Source: Asterochloris sp. CNOR1 (taxonomy: Eukaryota; Chlorophyta; Trebouxiophyceae; Trebouxiales; Trebouxiaceae). From it: 64,000 bases of DNA. Of the stretch, positions 34,415-46,206 are shown one piece after another. Each line of letters opens with the position of its first letter. Position 1 is the first letter of the stretch. The notes under the pieces were generated by a model. That model was not told where the DNA came from. It worked only from the letters and a program-made list of their open reading frames with translations, and ran no database searches. A program made the position numbers and the translations under genes. The stretch spans positions 124,001 through 188,000 of the forward strand of contig OZ017761.1 of NCBI GenBank assembly GCA_963969365.1, written 5' to 3'.

Positions 34415-37400
34415 TCAGGCGTGGTGCTTGCGTCTGTGGCTGTGAATGTACACAGTCATGACCTGCTGCACGATGGCGGACAACAGGCACCCTGACAGCA
34501 GCACGAGCACTGCATCAAGGAATCCACACTTTAGCTTCAAATGCAATCCCTCAAGTGAGTCATGATAGAGTGGAAGGGCAACATCAGTTTGGACCTCTGG
34601 ACCACAGCGGGCGCACTGCAGCAGGCTGCTCTACATGATGAACATTGCTCACAACATGCAGTCGCGAGCAGCGTGGCAACTGTGGCCACGAGGTGCTTAG
34701 GCTTCAGGGTCAACTTCCATGCAGCAGGGGCTGATTGCCAGTCTCACCCGCCGCAATGAACACCATCTGGCCCCCCTGCTTCTGGTAGATGATGCCACCA
34801 CAGAGGCCCCCCAAGCCGTGACCCAACCCAAAGTACAGACCCTGCAGCGTCGGGCAATCCCTGGCAAGAAGGCAGGGAACGGAAAGTCGGCCATCTGGGA
34901 AGCGAAGGTGGCAAGCACAGGAGTGTCTGGGCCACCGAGAGTCAGGCAGTCAAGGAGGCTGCACAGCTGCAGCAGTGCATGATGTCATAGAGGAGGAGAT
35001 ATGTGTGTGAGGGCGCCCACACAAGCAGCAGCGGGGACTTGTGTCAGACAAGCAGACACCAGCTGGTCAGGAGCTGGGTTCTTTTCCAGTATGCAGGCCG
35101 CCACCACTCACTGTGGCTGCACAGCTGTGTCAATGAGTGCACAAGGGACACAACGTGGGTGATCGCAGACCCACAAGCAGCAGCAGGGCCTCGTGCTGCC
35201 AGCAAGCAGACCCCTGTCTGCTGGAAAGGTGCATGGCCACACATTCAGTGAGTGCAGGGCTGCCACCCACCGAGAAGATGGCCTGCACTGTGGCCTCAAA
35301 GCCGGGGGGCGACAGGCGGCTGCAGTTGACCGTGCCGGCTGCCCAGGCGCAGGCAAAGGTGATACCATGCAGGAGCTCAACCTGCAGCCATGCAGGCAGA
35401 CTCAGCGCCGCCACTGCTGCGCAGTCTAGGTGACGTCTTGCAGCTACCATGCCAGGCATTTGGGCCAATTGGCCAGCTTTGAGTGCACGTCCACGCACCT
35501 CAGAGCCCTGCCGGCAGCCCCTCAACTTGGCTCTCTGACAGCAGCAAGTATCAAGTGACCCCGAAGCAGCAGGCTTTCACAGGCTGAGCCGCCATGGCCC
35601 CCTGCTGTCCAGCCAGATGTGCATACATGCCCAAGGAGCCAAAACCTAGTGCCTCACCGGCAGCACCGCCTACACATTGGGCGGCCACCGTGGCAGCAGG
35701 ATGTAGCAGGTGTGGAATGTGCATATCCAGCACAGCACACACAGCACCAGCATCTCACCGGCTGCACCATCCACACGCTGGGCCACCAGGGCAGCGTGAC
35801 GTAGCAGGTGTGGCGCAGCGCAAAGGTGAGCATGGTGCAGTACAGCACAGTCCTGACACCCTGTAGACACATGATCACTTAGCCATGTACTTACCCTCAA
35901 CATCGATGGCATCTTGCATAACATCTCAAGACAACCCCCGGCAACTGAGCAAAGCTGCAGTATGCATGAAAGGACAGCACTTGTGAAGCAGGTGTGTGAC
36001 GTTCTCAGTCAGCTGGCTGCTCATGTGCCAGGACCCTGCCGAGGCACTAGCCTCTGCAATGGAAAGTATCGACAGCAGAGCTAACAACCTAGCAGTCAAG
36101 GCCTCGCTTTCAGCAAAGCTGGAGCTCGTACAGAGCACAGAGGCCCACCAGAAGCCGGATAAGGTGCCCACAAAAGAAAAACAGGGGGACCTCGCAGCAC
36201 GCTGCTGTAAAGATGGTCAGCCCCATCAAACTTTGAGGGCCGCCTGCAGCCAGGGCGCAAACAGCGTTGCATGTGCCAGTGCAGAAGATCAACACCTCTG
36301 AGCTCCTGCAAACACCAGTGTGGGCCGCCAAGTGGGTCACAGCTGCTACATGCTGCAAGCTGCTGTGGCTACTGTCTGACCAAGAAGGCCTCAGGCCACT
36401 TTCAGCAGGGAGGGAGATAGCATTCATTCAGAGCAGACGTGACAAACTTGCAGCCCACACCCTTGCACGTTTAACACCCTTGAGGCTCTGCAATTGTACC
36501 AACCAGGCTGCCAAGCAAAGATCCTGCCGCAGGCTTTTGGGGAGGCTGCTGACGAGGCTACTGGGGAGGCTGAAGGTTGCAGTGCAGGGTGGGCGTCAGG
36601 ACTGCCTTACACCTCACGCCGCAGTGGGCCCCAACTGGTGAGTGCATTGCAGCATGCACTGCAGCCCACACAGAATGGAGTGCAGGCCCACCCCGGGCCA
36701 CACCTCATGGCACAGGATGGAGCAGCCGTGCCTGGTGCCTGTACTGTGCAAGCCCATCACATGTGATGTCTTGTGGAAGAAGCTGCCCACAGGTCTTTGA
36801 TGCCCACAGGAGACCTTCATCCACATTGCCATGATTGATGCCGAGACGTGCTCACCGAGTGTACAGGCTTCTGCAAATCCCAGGACGCACTCTGTACAGT
36901 GCAGGCTCACCCAGGTCCTGGAGGTAGAGGAAGAAGTAGCCATCGTAAGTTCCCATCCCGTAGCCTGCACAGCAGAGGTGCTGGCGGTCTTCATTGAAAT
37001 GTTAGCCATCTCAAAGCCAGTTGGGGCCTAGACCTGGTACAAACCTGGCGATGGTGGTCAGTACCAGCCCAGAGATGTGCAGTGGGCATCCTCATATCCA
37101 CTTTGGCTGGCTGACTAGCAAGCTTTCAGCCCCGCAAATAGTGGCAGCCTTGCTTCAGCACACTTGAGCCTGACATGTATTCATCCAGCCCCTCAGTGGG
37201 AGGCGGCCTCGCTTCGTTAAGTCTTTTGGGTTTGCCACCGATGCATCAGCCTGAGCTCCCATCAGCTCACCCATGCACACAGCCATCAGCAGGAAGGCTG
37301 GGGCGTCCGGGTGGGACATCAGCTGCTTCATGCCCACCCCAAAGCTCAGCCTGGCCGGTGGCCTGCAGCAGGGGCACTTTCCTTGTCAGTCGAGACTGCA

Positions 37401-40400
37401 GTGTCATCATCATCAGTCCAATGCGCTTTCTCGAGCTCAGCGCTGCAGGCAGTCTACATGACGGCTTGGGCGTCCAGGTGGCGCAGCAACTTTTTTAGAG
37501 CCGCCCAGAACACGGCCTTGCCCGGCTGCGTATCTTTAGAAAATTGCAACACTGGTGGCAAGGCAATCAGATAGTGTCACTGGACAGCAGCTGTTCACAG
37601 CTGTCCCAATCGTCATGCAACGCCTGCTGGCAGCTTCCTCAACCAGGCAATCAGCAGTCTTCTGGTCACCAGGGTGACTCCTGAATGTTGCGGCAAGCAT
37701 GGCGACCTCGAAGATGTAGGCAAGACGGGTACCACCATGACAGGAGAAAACGCAGAGGGTGGTGCTTTCAAGATGCTTGACATAGACGAAGCTTCAGCCC
37801 TTGCAGGGGCAGCCCTAGCCCCCTCAGAATGATTAATCATTGAGCCTGCATGCTTGGCATGAGCCAGCCAAGCATGCAGCAACATGTGCACCCCAGCCGC
37901 CAGAGACTGCCCACCTGTGGGAGTACTGGTGACGATGCTCGTGGCGGCCGTGGCGCCCCCCATGGCTGAGCCTGTGCAGGCCCTCCGCCTGCCGCCGCCG
38001 CCCGCTGCTGCGCTGCAGTCCCAGCCGCCGCTCGCCCCGGGCAGCTGTGCCCTGCGCTGCCTCCAGGCGAGCCTCCAACTGCCTCTTGTGCGGGCTGGGC
38101 CGCTCCCCCCCACCAGGGCGCCATTTGGAAGCACCTGCCAGGGCCACTGCCTGCTGGCTGTGGGCACTGCTGCGCTCCAGACTGACCGGTGGCTCCTTGG
38201 CAGCGGCAGGCTCTGCCTCACGCTGTGCCTCATGCTGCAGCCCTGTGGGGGCAACAGCTTCCTCCGCACTGGTGGCCGGCGGTGCCCCATGCCACGTCTC
38301 AGGCTGCCGGATGGTGGCAGCAGCATGTTTTCTGCTGGCAGCCTGCTCTGCCCTCTGCTGTGCATCAGGCTGCCGGATGTTGGTGGTAGCAAGCCCTTTG
38401 CTTGCGGCCTGCCCTGCGCTAGCAGTCAACATTGCCTTCTGCTGCGTGTCAAGCGGCCGGATGAGGTCAGCAGCGTGTTCCTCAGTGGCAGCACGCTCCG
38501 CCTCTGCCTGGCCAGTACTAACAGGTGGCGGCCGCAGTGGCAGGGTGCCCTTGCCTGTGTCATCTGGCTGGGGCTGGGCATGACTAATCTTGGGCAGGCC
38601 TGTGGGTGGTGGTGCCACTGCCCTGTCCTCCACATCGACGCGCACGACATGTGGCTGCTTGCTCCTCCTGCACATGTACAGAAAACCCAATCAGACCTTT
38701 GAGGCTTGCCTGGACAGGCTGTGTGCGGCAATGCACCGATAGATCAAGACATGCGGGTGCATGTGCCCTGACTGCTAACCGCAGCCGCAATTGCACATGG
38801 CAGGCACCCCTGATCTGAAAGGCGCCGGCGATGGGGGTGGCACTCTGCGCTGAGAGCATCAGCATGCGCCCTAGCCAGTCTCGGCTGGCCAATGCAGCGC
38901 TTGTCAACAGCAGCTCATCAATCAGTGCAAAGTATTCACATTGCCTTCCACCAAGGCAAGTGCTGCACCTGCAACATAAGCCGGTGCCTGCCCCGCCAGG
39001 TTTTAAAAGGAATCTTTGTATGTTTGCTGCGCGGCGCTTGAGGCCACCAACCTGGGGACTTTGTCCCGCATGTAAGCAAGGGGGATCTGCGTGGCCTGCG
39101 GCAAAGCTGCGCTGCTGGGGGATCCTTGTCGTGAAAGGCATGTCCAGGCCAAGTCGCCCTAGACAGAGCATGTTAGAGCATGCTTCCAGCTGCTGCCTAC
39201 AGCCATCGTCCAGGGGGACAAAAGAGCCAGCCCCCGCCAGCAGCAGCTCCAATTGCGATGCAATACAAGGGAGGCATTCAAGGTCCCAAATTCACCTCAT
39301 CTGGCACTCAGTCCCTGACATGCATTCTGTAGCTGCCACAACACACCTGGCAGCATCATCAGGGCCTGGTGCTGACTTGTGCGCCTTGGGAACCGCAGGA
39401 GCCTTCCCCTTGCCAAGAGCGGCAGCAGCAGTCGCCGCTGCGGCTGCGGCCCTCTGCTGCTCGCGCCCAAAGTGCTCCAGCGCTGCAGCCCTGTCCTGCA
39501 GCATGCAGCCAAAAGACTTGGAATTGGCCATGCATGCCATGCACAGCCACCCTGTGACAGCCCCCATCACCAGCTGTCATGTAATGCGTAGCTAACATCA
39601 TCAAAAACAAAACTGACTGGAAGTCTGGTCCATTCTGCAGGTTCAAGCAGATGCATGCTTGAGCAACAAGCAGGTGACCAATCAGTTTGATAGTGCCAAG
39701 CAAGGTCCAGATGTGGATGCCTCCAGCAGACAGGCAAAGCGTGCACGTTCATTGTCAGGCTTAGCTACTTTGCAAGCACAGCTAGTTCTGGCAGGTATGG
39801 CTGCAGCCCTTCAAAGCCATTGGCCAGCCAGCCTGTTCCCCATGACCTGCTGGGCAGACAGTGCCGGAAACAACTGCATGTCCTTAAGCGGCTACAGCTG
39901 CAGCCTGTTTTGCGACCCCCTGCCCCTCTCTGATAGATGGGCATCTGCCCCGGGCACCGTCCAACAGACCACTCAAGCCATGCCTGTGGTCATCACTTTA
40001 ACAGGTGCCTCTGCCAATCTCCTGCTGGGTGGGCAGCTGCCCCAGGCAAGATCTAGTGGGGCCAGCATAGCCACACCTACCTCAGAGCCTTGCAGCTGTT
40101 GAAGTGCCCCTCCTACATTCCTGCTGGGTGCACCCAAGGGGGCACCTGCTCAGGCAGCATCTGGGCTGGTGCCACAGCCCCACCTGTGTCAGCAACTCTG
40201 GCTGCAAGCCCTCGTAGCTATGCATCTTCCCATGTCCCATCTCCTGCTGCGTGGGCAGCTGCCCCAGACTGCCGGTGCTGCCACTCCACAGACTGCAACT
40301 CTCGATGGAGCCGCCCCGCTTGCCCCGGCGCCGCCTCTTCTGCTCCACCAGCTGGTCGCGCAGCTGCTGCACTGCCTCCTGCATCTGACGCCTGGGGGCT

Positions 40401-43400
40401 GAGTCTGCATGAGGAACGCAAGGGCTCCTGTATTATGAGCAGCATGGCCTGATACCTGAGAGCGTGCCTGCAGTGAGCAGTACTAGATCCAGGACGGTGG
40501 TGAGCTATGATCTCAGAAATGACGTTGATCCACCTGTCTGCCCTTCCAGCGCCTCTCCCTGTGGCTGCACGATGACAATGTGGTGCTCCTCACGCTCCAG
40601 CTCAGGCCTGTCCTCCCCCGCCGGGCTGCTCTCATCTTCGTTGGGTGTGCTCCAGTCAGAGATGCTGCTTGAGAGGCTGCTGCTGCTCTCTGACAGGGGA
40701 AAGTGCTGCCTGCAGTGAGAAGGTGAAGATGCTTGGTACATGCCTCATTGCAAGACTGAATCTGATGTGGGCTTGGTCAAGCTGCTGATCTTCATGGAGA
40801 TAAAGCAGTCTGAGCTGTTCTGGAACCATTGCATCTGCAACAGATTCGAGCTGTGCTGGAGTTTGCATCTAGGCGAGGGGCCAAGCTGTGCTGGAATAAT
40901 CTTGCATCTGCAATGAGGCAAACTGCAAGGCGCAGGATTCCACAAAGCACACACACAAGACAACGCCAATCATGACACTTGGCAGTTTCTGTCTATGAGC
41001 AGGATGCGGAGCTGGGGTCATTGTCAAGTGCACGTGGCTTGAAGGAGCTTTGCAGTGTCAAAGGTTATGTAGTGCCCTGCTGGCTGACAGGAGCTTCGCT
41101 GTGTCAAACTTTCTGTGGTGTATCGTTGAAAATTTTTTGTGGGTCTGAATTGCATGCGAGGACCATGCGTGCAGACAGACAAGCCTTGCAGCACTGCATG
41201 CCCGGCAACCTCAGCAGCCCGCCAGGCAGCGGCGCTCCCACCTGCTGAGCTGGGTGGCCACATCGTGGGGCAGGTAGGCCTGCCAGTTGATCACCCACCC
41301 CTGGCCACTGGGCATCCCTGCAGGTCCCAGACTGGAGGGTCAATGCAAAGTGTCAACAGTAGCATTGTCCTAGCACCAGCATCAAGCACCAACCCCACTT
41401 GGCCAGCGCTTTTCCAAGCAAAAAAGCAGCCATGTGCTGTGCACCACTGTCCCACCCAGCGGTGTCACTGCCACCATGCCTGGCACCCACCAGGTGGCGG
41501 TGCAGCTGCGTCCCATCAGCAGCATCACTCCACCATGTACCACCGGCAGCAGCACAGCTATCAAGCACTGCCAGCAACACCCCAGTCACTGCACTCCAGC
41601 GGCAGCATCACAGGCAGCGAGCACCACCGGCAGCAGCACAGCCGTGTTGCACCACCGGCAGAGCCCCAGCCAATGTGCACCACCCATTGCAGCATAGCCA
41701 CCATGCACCACCGGCAGCAGCACAGCCATTCTGCACCACCAGACCAGCAACGTCTCGACCCAGCCAGGGCCTGGTGCACACCTGGCAGGGGCATGGATGC
41801 CTCAACGTCCAGCAGGAGGCCACCAAGATCAACATCTGACACGTCTGTCAGACTAGTCGCACTGTTGGACCGTGGCCCTGCCTCCAGGCCCGGCGCTGCC
41901 TGCAGTGTGCAGAAGCCATATGGAAGTGCGCACACTGCACGGGCCAGCAGAAAATCTTGAAAGTGCGCCAGCCTCCAGGCTCGGCAGCAGCTGGAGCAAA
42001 GAGGGGCACAAGAGCAGTATGGTGAGCTGGGAAGAATTTGTACGGCATTGGCCAGCCAACAGGCAGCAGCATGAAATCTTCATTTTGAACAAATGACCTG
42101 CATGCCTATGTGGCACTCAAGAGTGCTCCTGTGCCGGACTGCAGGAGCACTGAAAGTTGTTGCTGCAGGACCCCCCGGTGGCACTGATGACTGCTGACCT
42201 AGTGCCGTTTTGCCCCTTGAGCCATCCCTCGCGGCCCGGGCAGTGCACAGCAATCTGTTTTGAGCAGCAGGACCCAGCAAGAGGCACCTTGCTTACCCAA
42301 CAGCCTGCGCCTGTGTAGGGCACTCAGGATTGCTCAACTGGTGGACAGCATCTGACCCTACGGGGAGAGGTGCATACAGGCTCCACCAACGGGTCCCCTC
42401 CTCCCCATTGCAGTTTCAGGAAGCCCTTTGTGAGCAGCTTCTGCTGACTTGGTGGCACTGACAGTCGCTTACCTGGGCATCCTGGACCTGCCCCTCAAAC
42501 CACTCCTCCAGCGGCTGGATGATGGTGACATAGCTGGCCACCTTGCCAAGGGGCGCAGAGGCCTCCCCAGGCTTGTGCTCCGGGGTGGGCTGGATCTTGT
42601 GGCCTGGGGCCTGCAGAACAGAGCATCACTGTTGCAGGCAGGCAACCGCCGGACTGACAAGTCTGTATGCTGGCTGCCCCTGAAGACTGGGCCCGATGGC
42701 CGCATGAACCTCCTCTGAAGGCTGCAGAGCAGGTGAGGGGTTTGCAGGTGATTATGGACTGATAGGAGGCACGCCTGCTGATAAGAGCAGGCGGGGGAGG
42801 ACCAGCAGAAATGAGCTCACAGATGAGGAGGCTACCGAGTGGAAAGGGGATGGCTGCAAGCAGGACTCCCTGGCAGCAAGAGAGCGTACTTGCTGCTGAG
42901 GGCACTTGGAAGCAGGGGCCACTTGGAACATGCGCTGGTGAAATGATGGTGCCCGCATCTAAGGTGGAACACATGAGAGGTTGATCTTGTGCCTGAACGA
43001 CTGATGGAACCTGTGCCCTGCCCCAGAGACGCAGCTGCAATTGGCAGCAGCAGCAGGGCATGCTAGGGTAGACTATGGGCTGCCTGAGACTGAGAGGAGG
43101 GCACTCAAAGTCTGCTGCTACCAGAACAGCAACAAGCCTCAGTGTCTTCTGGCTGCCCATGCAGCACAGATGCCCCACAGACCTGCATGGCGGCACTGGG
43201 CAGCCAAATGGTTGTGGTTCAAATACATCGTCACACTGGTGACGCAAAAAAACCAAGCATCTCTATTGCGACTCATTCTCATCGTCACAGTGATTGAGCT
43301 GACCTCAAGCACCACAGGTGTGATTGGAAACCATCTTCACAGCGACTGAGCTCAGGCAAGAGTATGCACACCTCGTCAACCACAATCTCTGCGGATGCCA

Positions 43401-46021
43401 ACAGAGGCCTGCGGAGACCAGGAGACCTGTCATTAAGGTGCGCCTACAGGCAAAAGAACAATCAACTTGTTGTGAAGCATCAGTGACATATCTGGTGTGG
43501 CGGACAGGCTCAAGGTATGGCATGCACTAGCCTGTGCCACGCAACTAGGTCCTGTGCTTTTTGCAACTCTGCAGGTCCAACACGTTTACTGCAGCCACCT
43601 TGGCCTGATTGGCAGCGCCAGTGACAAGCATCAGGACCAGGCTGGCCACCCAGCAGTGTTTCGCTGGCAGCCCAGAAGTAGTGTCACCATGCTTGCCCAC
43701 AGCTGCACACTGCCAGCAAGACGTCTGCAATACGCAGGCCACATGTTGATGATACTGCAGAAGGCACTGGTGCCATTGCTGCTGTGGCAGAGCCAGCTCA
43801 GGCAGTCTCACGCCTTCAGACCTCCCCAACTGGCCAGAAGGGCAGACCCCAGCTGCCTTTTGGTGAGCAGTCCTTGCTGGTGCCAAACAAGCATGCTGGA
43901 GGCCACCCACCTGTCAGTCTGGCTGCCAGACACCAGCGCACAGCCTATAGCAGCTAGCAACGCCAATGCCACATAGGCAGCACAACGTTCAACCTGCCCA
44001 GCGGCTCACCCCCTTTCTCGCACCGATGGGGATCTGGCTGCTGGGCACCAGGGTCAGCAGGTGCATGAGCAGGCTGGCTGCAAAGCCGGCATACAGGCCC
44101 AGCCTCTGGGTGAAGACGCCCGCCACACCGCAGCAGATGCCGTAGCCTACAGCACCCCAGCACCGCACGGCGCCATATTCCCCCTCCTGCAGGGGTGGTT
44201 GGCATGCTCCATGCTGGTACCAGGGGGATGACGTCATTATGTAGTTGCCCAGCAGCACATTAGAGGGCGATGTTGTTCCCCAGTCGGAGGGGCAGAGAGA
44301 GACACTGGGGCAATCAACTCCAAGCTCAGAACCGCTGTGGGCAAGAATGTGTGGTAGGGCACGGCATTGTGGCAGCAGCTGGTGACACAGCCCAAGCCAG
44401 CTGCACAGCTTAGGCTGGAAGCGAGCTGCGATTCAGGCACCAGCTAAATAGCTGTGGTGAGCACAGTGATGGAGCCTCCTGAGACAGCAACCACCTTGGC
44501 TGGGTGCACCCAACATGACAGCACAAGTGCGAGCTGTCAGTCATGCAGATGGCAGAAGGGAGGGAATGCAGAGGCACATGGCCCCCGCTCAAATTTCGGC
44601 AAGTCGGCTGACAGGCTGGCTTTCAGGGGTGACCAGTGCTGTCATCATTGCAATCACAAGATAGTTTGGGCATTGAGAGTTTGTAAGTCACCCATAGATA
44701 AGCGGCCCGCAGCACGCTGAGCAGTGCTGCCGGCAAACTGACAGGCAGACTCACATGTGTGGCCAGGGCCGTCACTGTTGCATCCATGAGCACGCAGATG
44801 GGCGCTGAGAAGACCTCCGTCAACAGAACCAGAGCTGTTGCAGTGCCAAAGTGTGTAAACTGAGTGATGCTGAAGCGCGCGAGGGCCGACAGGCTGAGGC
44901 AGGTCAGCCAGATGCAGCGATGCGCGCCTGTGGCGTCTGCTAGAGCTGCCCAGGCATTGGCTGCAGGCAGTGACAATGGCAGGCTGAGGCAGGTCAGCCA
45001 GATGCAGTGGTGCGCGCCCGCAACCTCTGCCAGCGCCGCCCAGGCATGAGCTGCATAGCAGGTACAGTGGCAGATCGAGGCAAGTCCGCCAGATGCAGCG
45101 TGGCGTGCATGTGGCACCTGCTGGGGCTGGCCAGGCATTGGCTGCAAGCAGGGGCAGGGCGGTGACTCATGCAAGCAAGAGCATTGGCAGACCAAACAAC
45201 AGGATGCTGCAAGAGGGCAGGAAGCAAAGGGGGATTGGCCAAACGCTGGCAGCAGAACAGACCTCTCAATATTCCTTGTCCTCTGGCTGGCCTCAGACAC
45301 TTGTGCACACAAAACATCGTCCTTCACGAGAATGCTGATCATGCAGAAGGGCTGCTGCCCTTAGGCTGGCAGATGAGGCAATCTGCACCTGTGCTCCAAC
45401 TGATTACATGCTCCACAGGATGCAGGGCGGCTACTGCAGTAATTCTGTGAAGGCCAGGTTCTTGCTTGCAGAGCAGGCAGGCGCTGCCCACGTGCTGCTG
45501 CAGTACCGAAGCCTGCCATCTCATGTAGTATCATCTCACCTGCCAGCGCTGAAGTCCAGGGGCGGACAGCTGCCACCAACCCAATCTGAGTCCCTGTAAA
45601 TCTAATCTGCTGCAACCCTGCAAGGGTCCAGCGGCTGCGGCTGCTGCTGCTTTAGGTGGCACGCAGGGCCATGGGTTTGCAGTGCAAGGCAGAGGGGATC
45701 CCTGCTGCCAGTTGTGGTGCATGCAAGTATCTTGTTCTCACAGAGGTTGATGAAGGGTGAGATGAAGGCCGTCCCTGCACAGGTGATTTGACCTCATGTG
45801 CTAGCTGCATGCGGAAGCAGAAGCTGCCATGTCAGCAAGCATTTGAGTTTGTACCTCACCTGCGCAGTACATGAGGTACCAGACCTGCAGGGTGGGCAGT
45901 GTGGACAAGAGGCAAAGCTACAAAGACAGCCACTCTGGTAGGGCAGCATGAAGAGGCACATGGTGAACAGGAGCACATGCCCGACCTTGGCTGCCTGCAT
46001 AGGCCCCTTCATGCTGGGCAT
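34415..46021 (-). CDS. 12-TM MFS permease, MFSD6/MFS_1-like, with a roughly 590-residue central loop
   Basis: Exons: 45986-46021 (ATG), 45860-45884, 45742-45774, 45540-45593, 44755-44960, 44010-44186 (TM1-6: VWYLMYCAGTAFISPFINL, TQIGLVAAVRPW, TEVFSAPICVLMDATV, YGAVRCWGAVGYGI); loop exons 42473-42610, 41782-41899, 41242-41317, 40534-40709, 40184-40404, 39347-39495, 38808-38944, 37915-38667; then 37271-37362, 36911-36964, 36149-36243, 35759-35860, 35271-35381, 34748-34841, 34415-34509 (TM7-12: FLLAMAV-like FLLMAVCMG, SLMGLTIFTAACCEVPLFFF, VELLHGITFACAWAAG, GLYFGLGHGLGGLCGG). The motifs match the PF12832-type permeases. All junctions keep phase except 38808 to 38668, which I could not resolve. 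The loop is Ser/Glu- and Ala/Gln-rich, and its in-phase exons argue that it is one gene and not a nested one. Substrate unknown. Exons of 25 and 33 bp are notable. Confidence 0.85.
35657..35758 (-). repeat. Boundary echo of an MFS exon donor
   Basis: The functional donor is at 35758/35759 (tctcac|cggctgcaccatcc). A copy (cctcac|cggcagcaccgcct and on through gtagcaggtgtgg) has its boundary at 35657/35658, exactly 101 bp into the downstream intron. The copy extends about 70 bp into exon-like sequence. Confidence 0.85.
39985..40183 (-). repeat. Boundary echoes of an MFS loop-exon donor
   Basis: The functional donor is at 40183/40184. The exon-side block tcctgctgcgtgggcagctg ccccag recurs as tcctgctgggtgggcagctg near 40019 and as a weaker copy near 40120. 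One copied boundary (cacctac|ctcagagcc) falls near 40080, 103 bp from the real one; another trace lies near 39996. Confidence 0.65.
41500..41775. repeat. Short CACCGGCAGCAGCACAG-rich repeat array in an MFS intron
   Basis: Variants of caccaccggcagcagcacag occur about seven times in the intron between exons 41782-41899 and 41242-41317. Spacing is irregular at about 20-45 bp. The array gives long spurious open frames. Confidence 0.8.
44961..45150 (-). repeat. Two boundary echoes of the MFS TM3-4 exon acceptor, 90-bp period
   Basis: The functional acceptor is at 44960/44961 (ccaggcattgg|ctgcaggcag). Copies of the last about 70 bp (ggctgaggcaggtcagccag, gatgcag...) plus the acceptor have boundaries near 45050 and 45141, steps of 90 and 91 bp. 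The nearer copy would still encode a near-identical peptide (CIWLTCLSLP). Confidence 0.9.
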
Positions 46022-46206
46022 GCCCTGGTCCAGGAGCGGGTTGTGACTTGCTTGAGAATGGAGTGACACAACATGGCAAGGCACAGGACTGTCAAGCAGG
46101 CTTTGACTGAACCTGTCCTAATAAGCAGTTGCACTAAATGCATGGAAGTCACACAACTGCATCTGTTCTGGCAGGCATCGCATGCAAGGGCATCAAAATT
46201 ATCAAA

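Noticed and set aside
37884-38702. 272-codon plus-strand open frame
   Set aside because: Shadow of the MFS loop exon 37915-38667 on the minus strand; low-complexity Cys/Pro/Leu content and no homology.
39100-39260. Minus-strand coding-like stretch LELLLAGAGSFVPLDD between MFS loop exons
   Set aside because: No acceptor in the right phase; exons 39347-39495 and 38808-38944 join directly in phase without it.
43911-43993. Hydrophobic exon candidate in the MFS gene (AAYVALALLAAIGCALVSGS)
   Set aside because: It has good splice sites but would end in phase 2, which does not fit the next exon, whereas skipping it joins 44010 to 42610 in phase 0. It may be an alternative exon.
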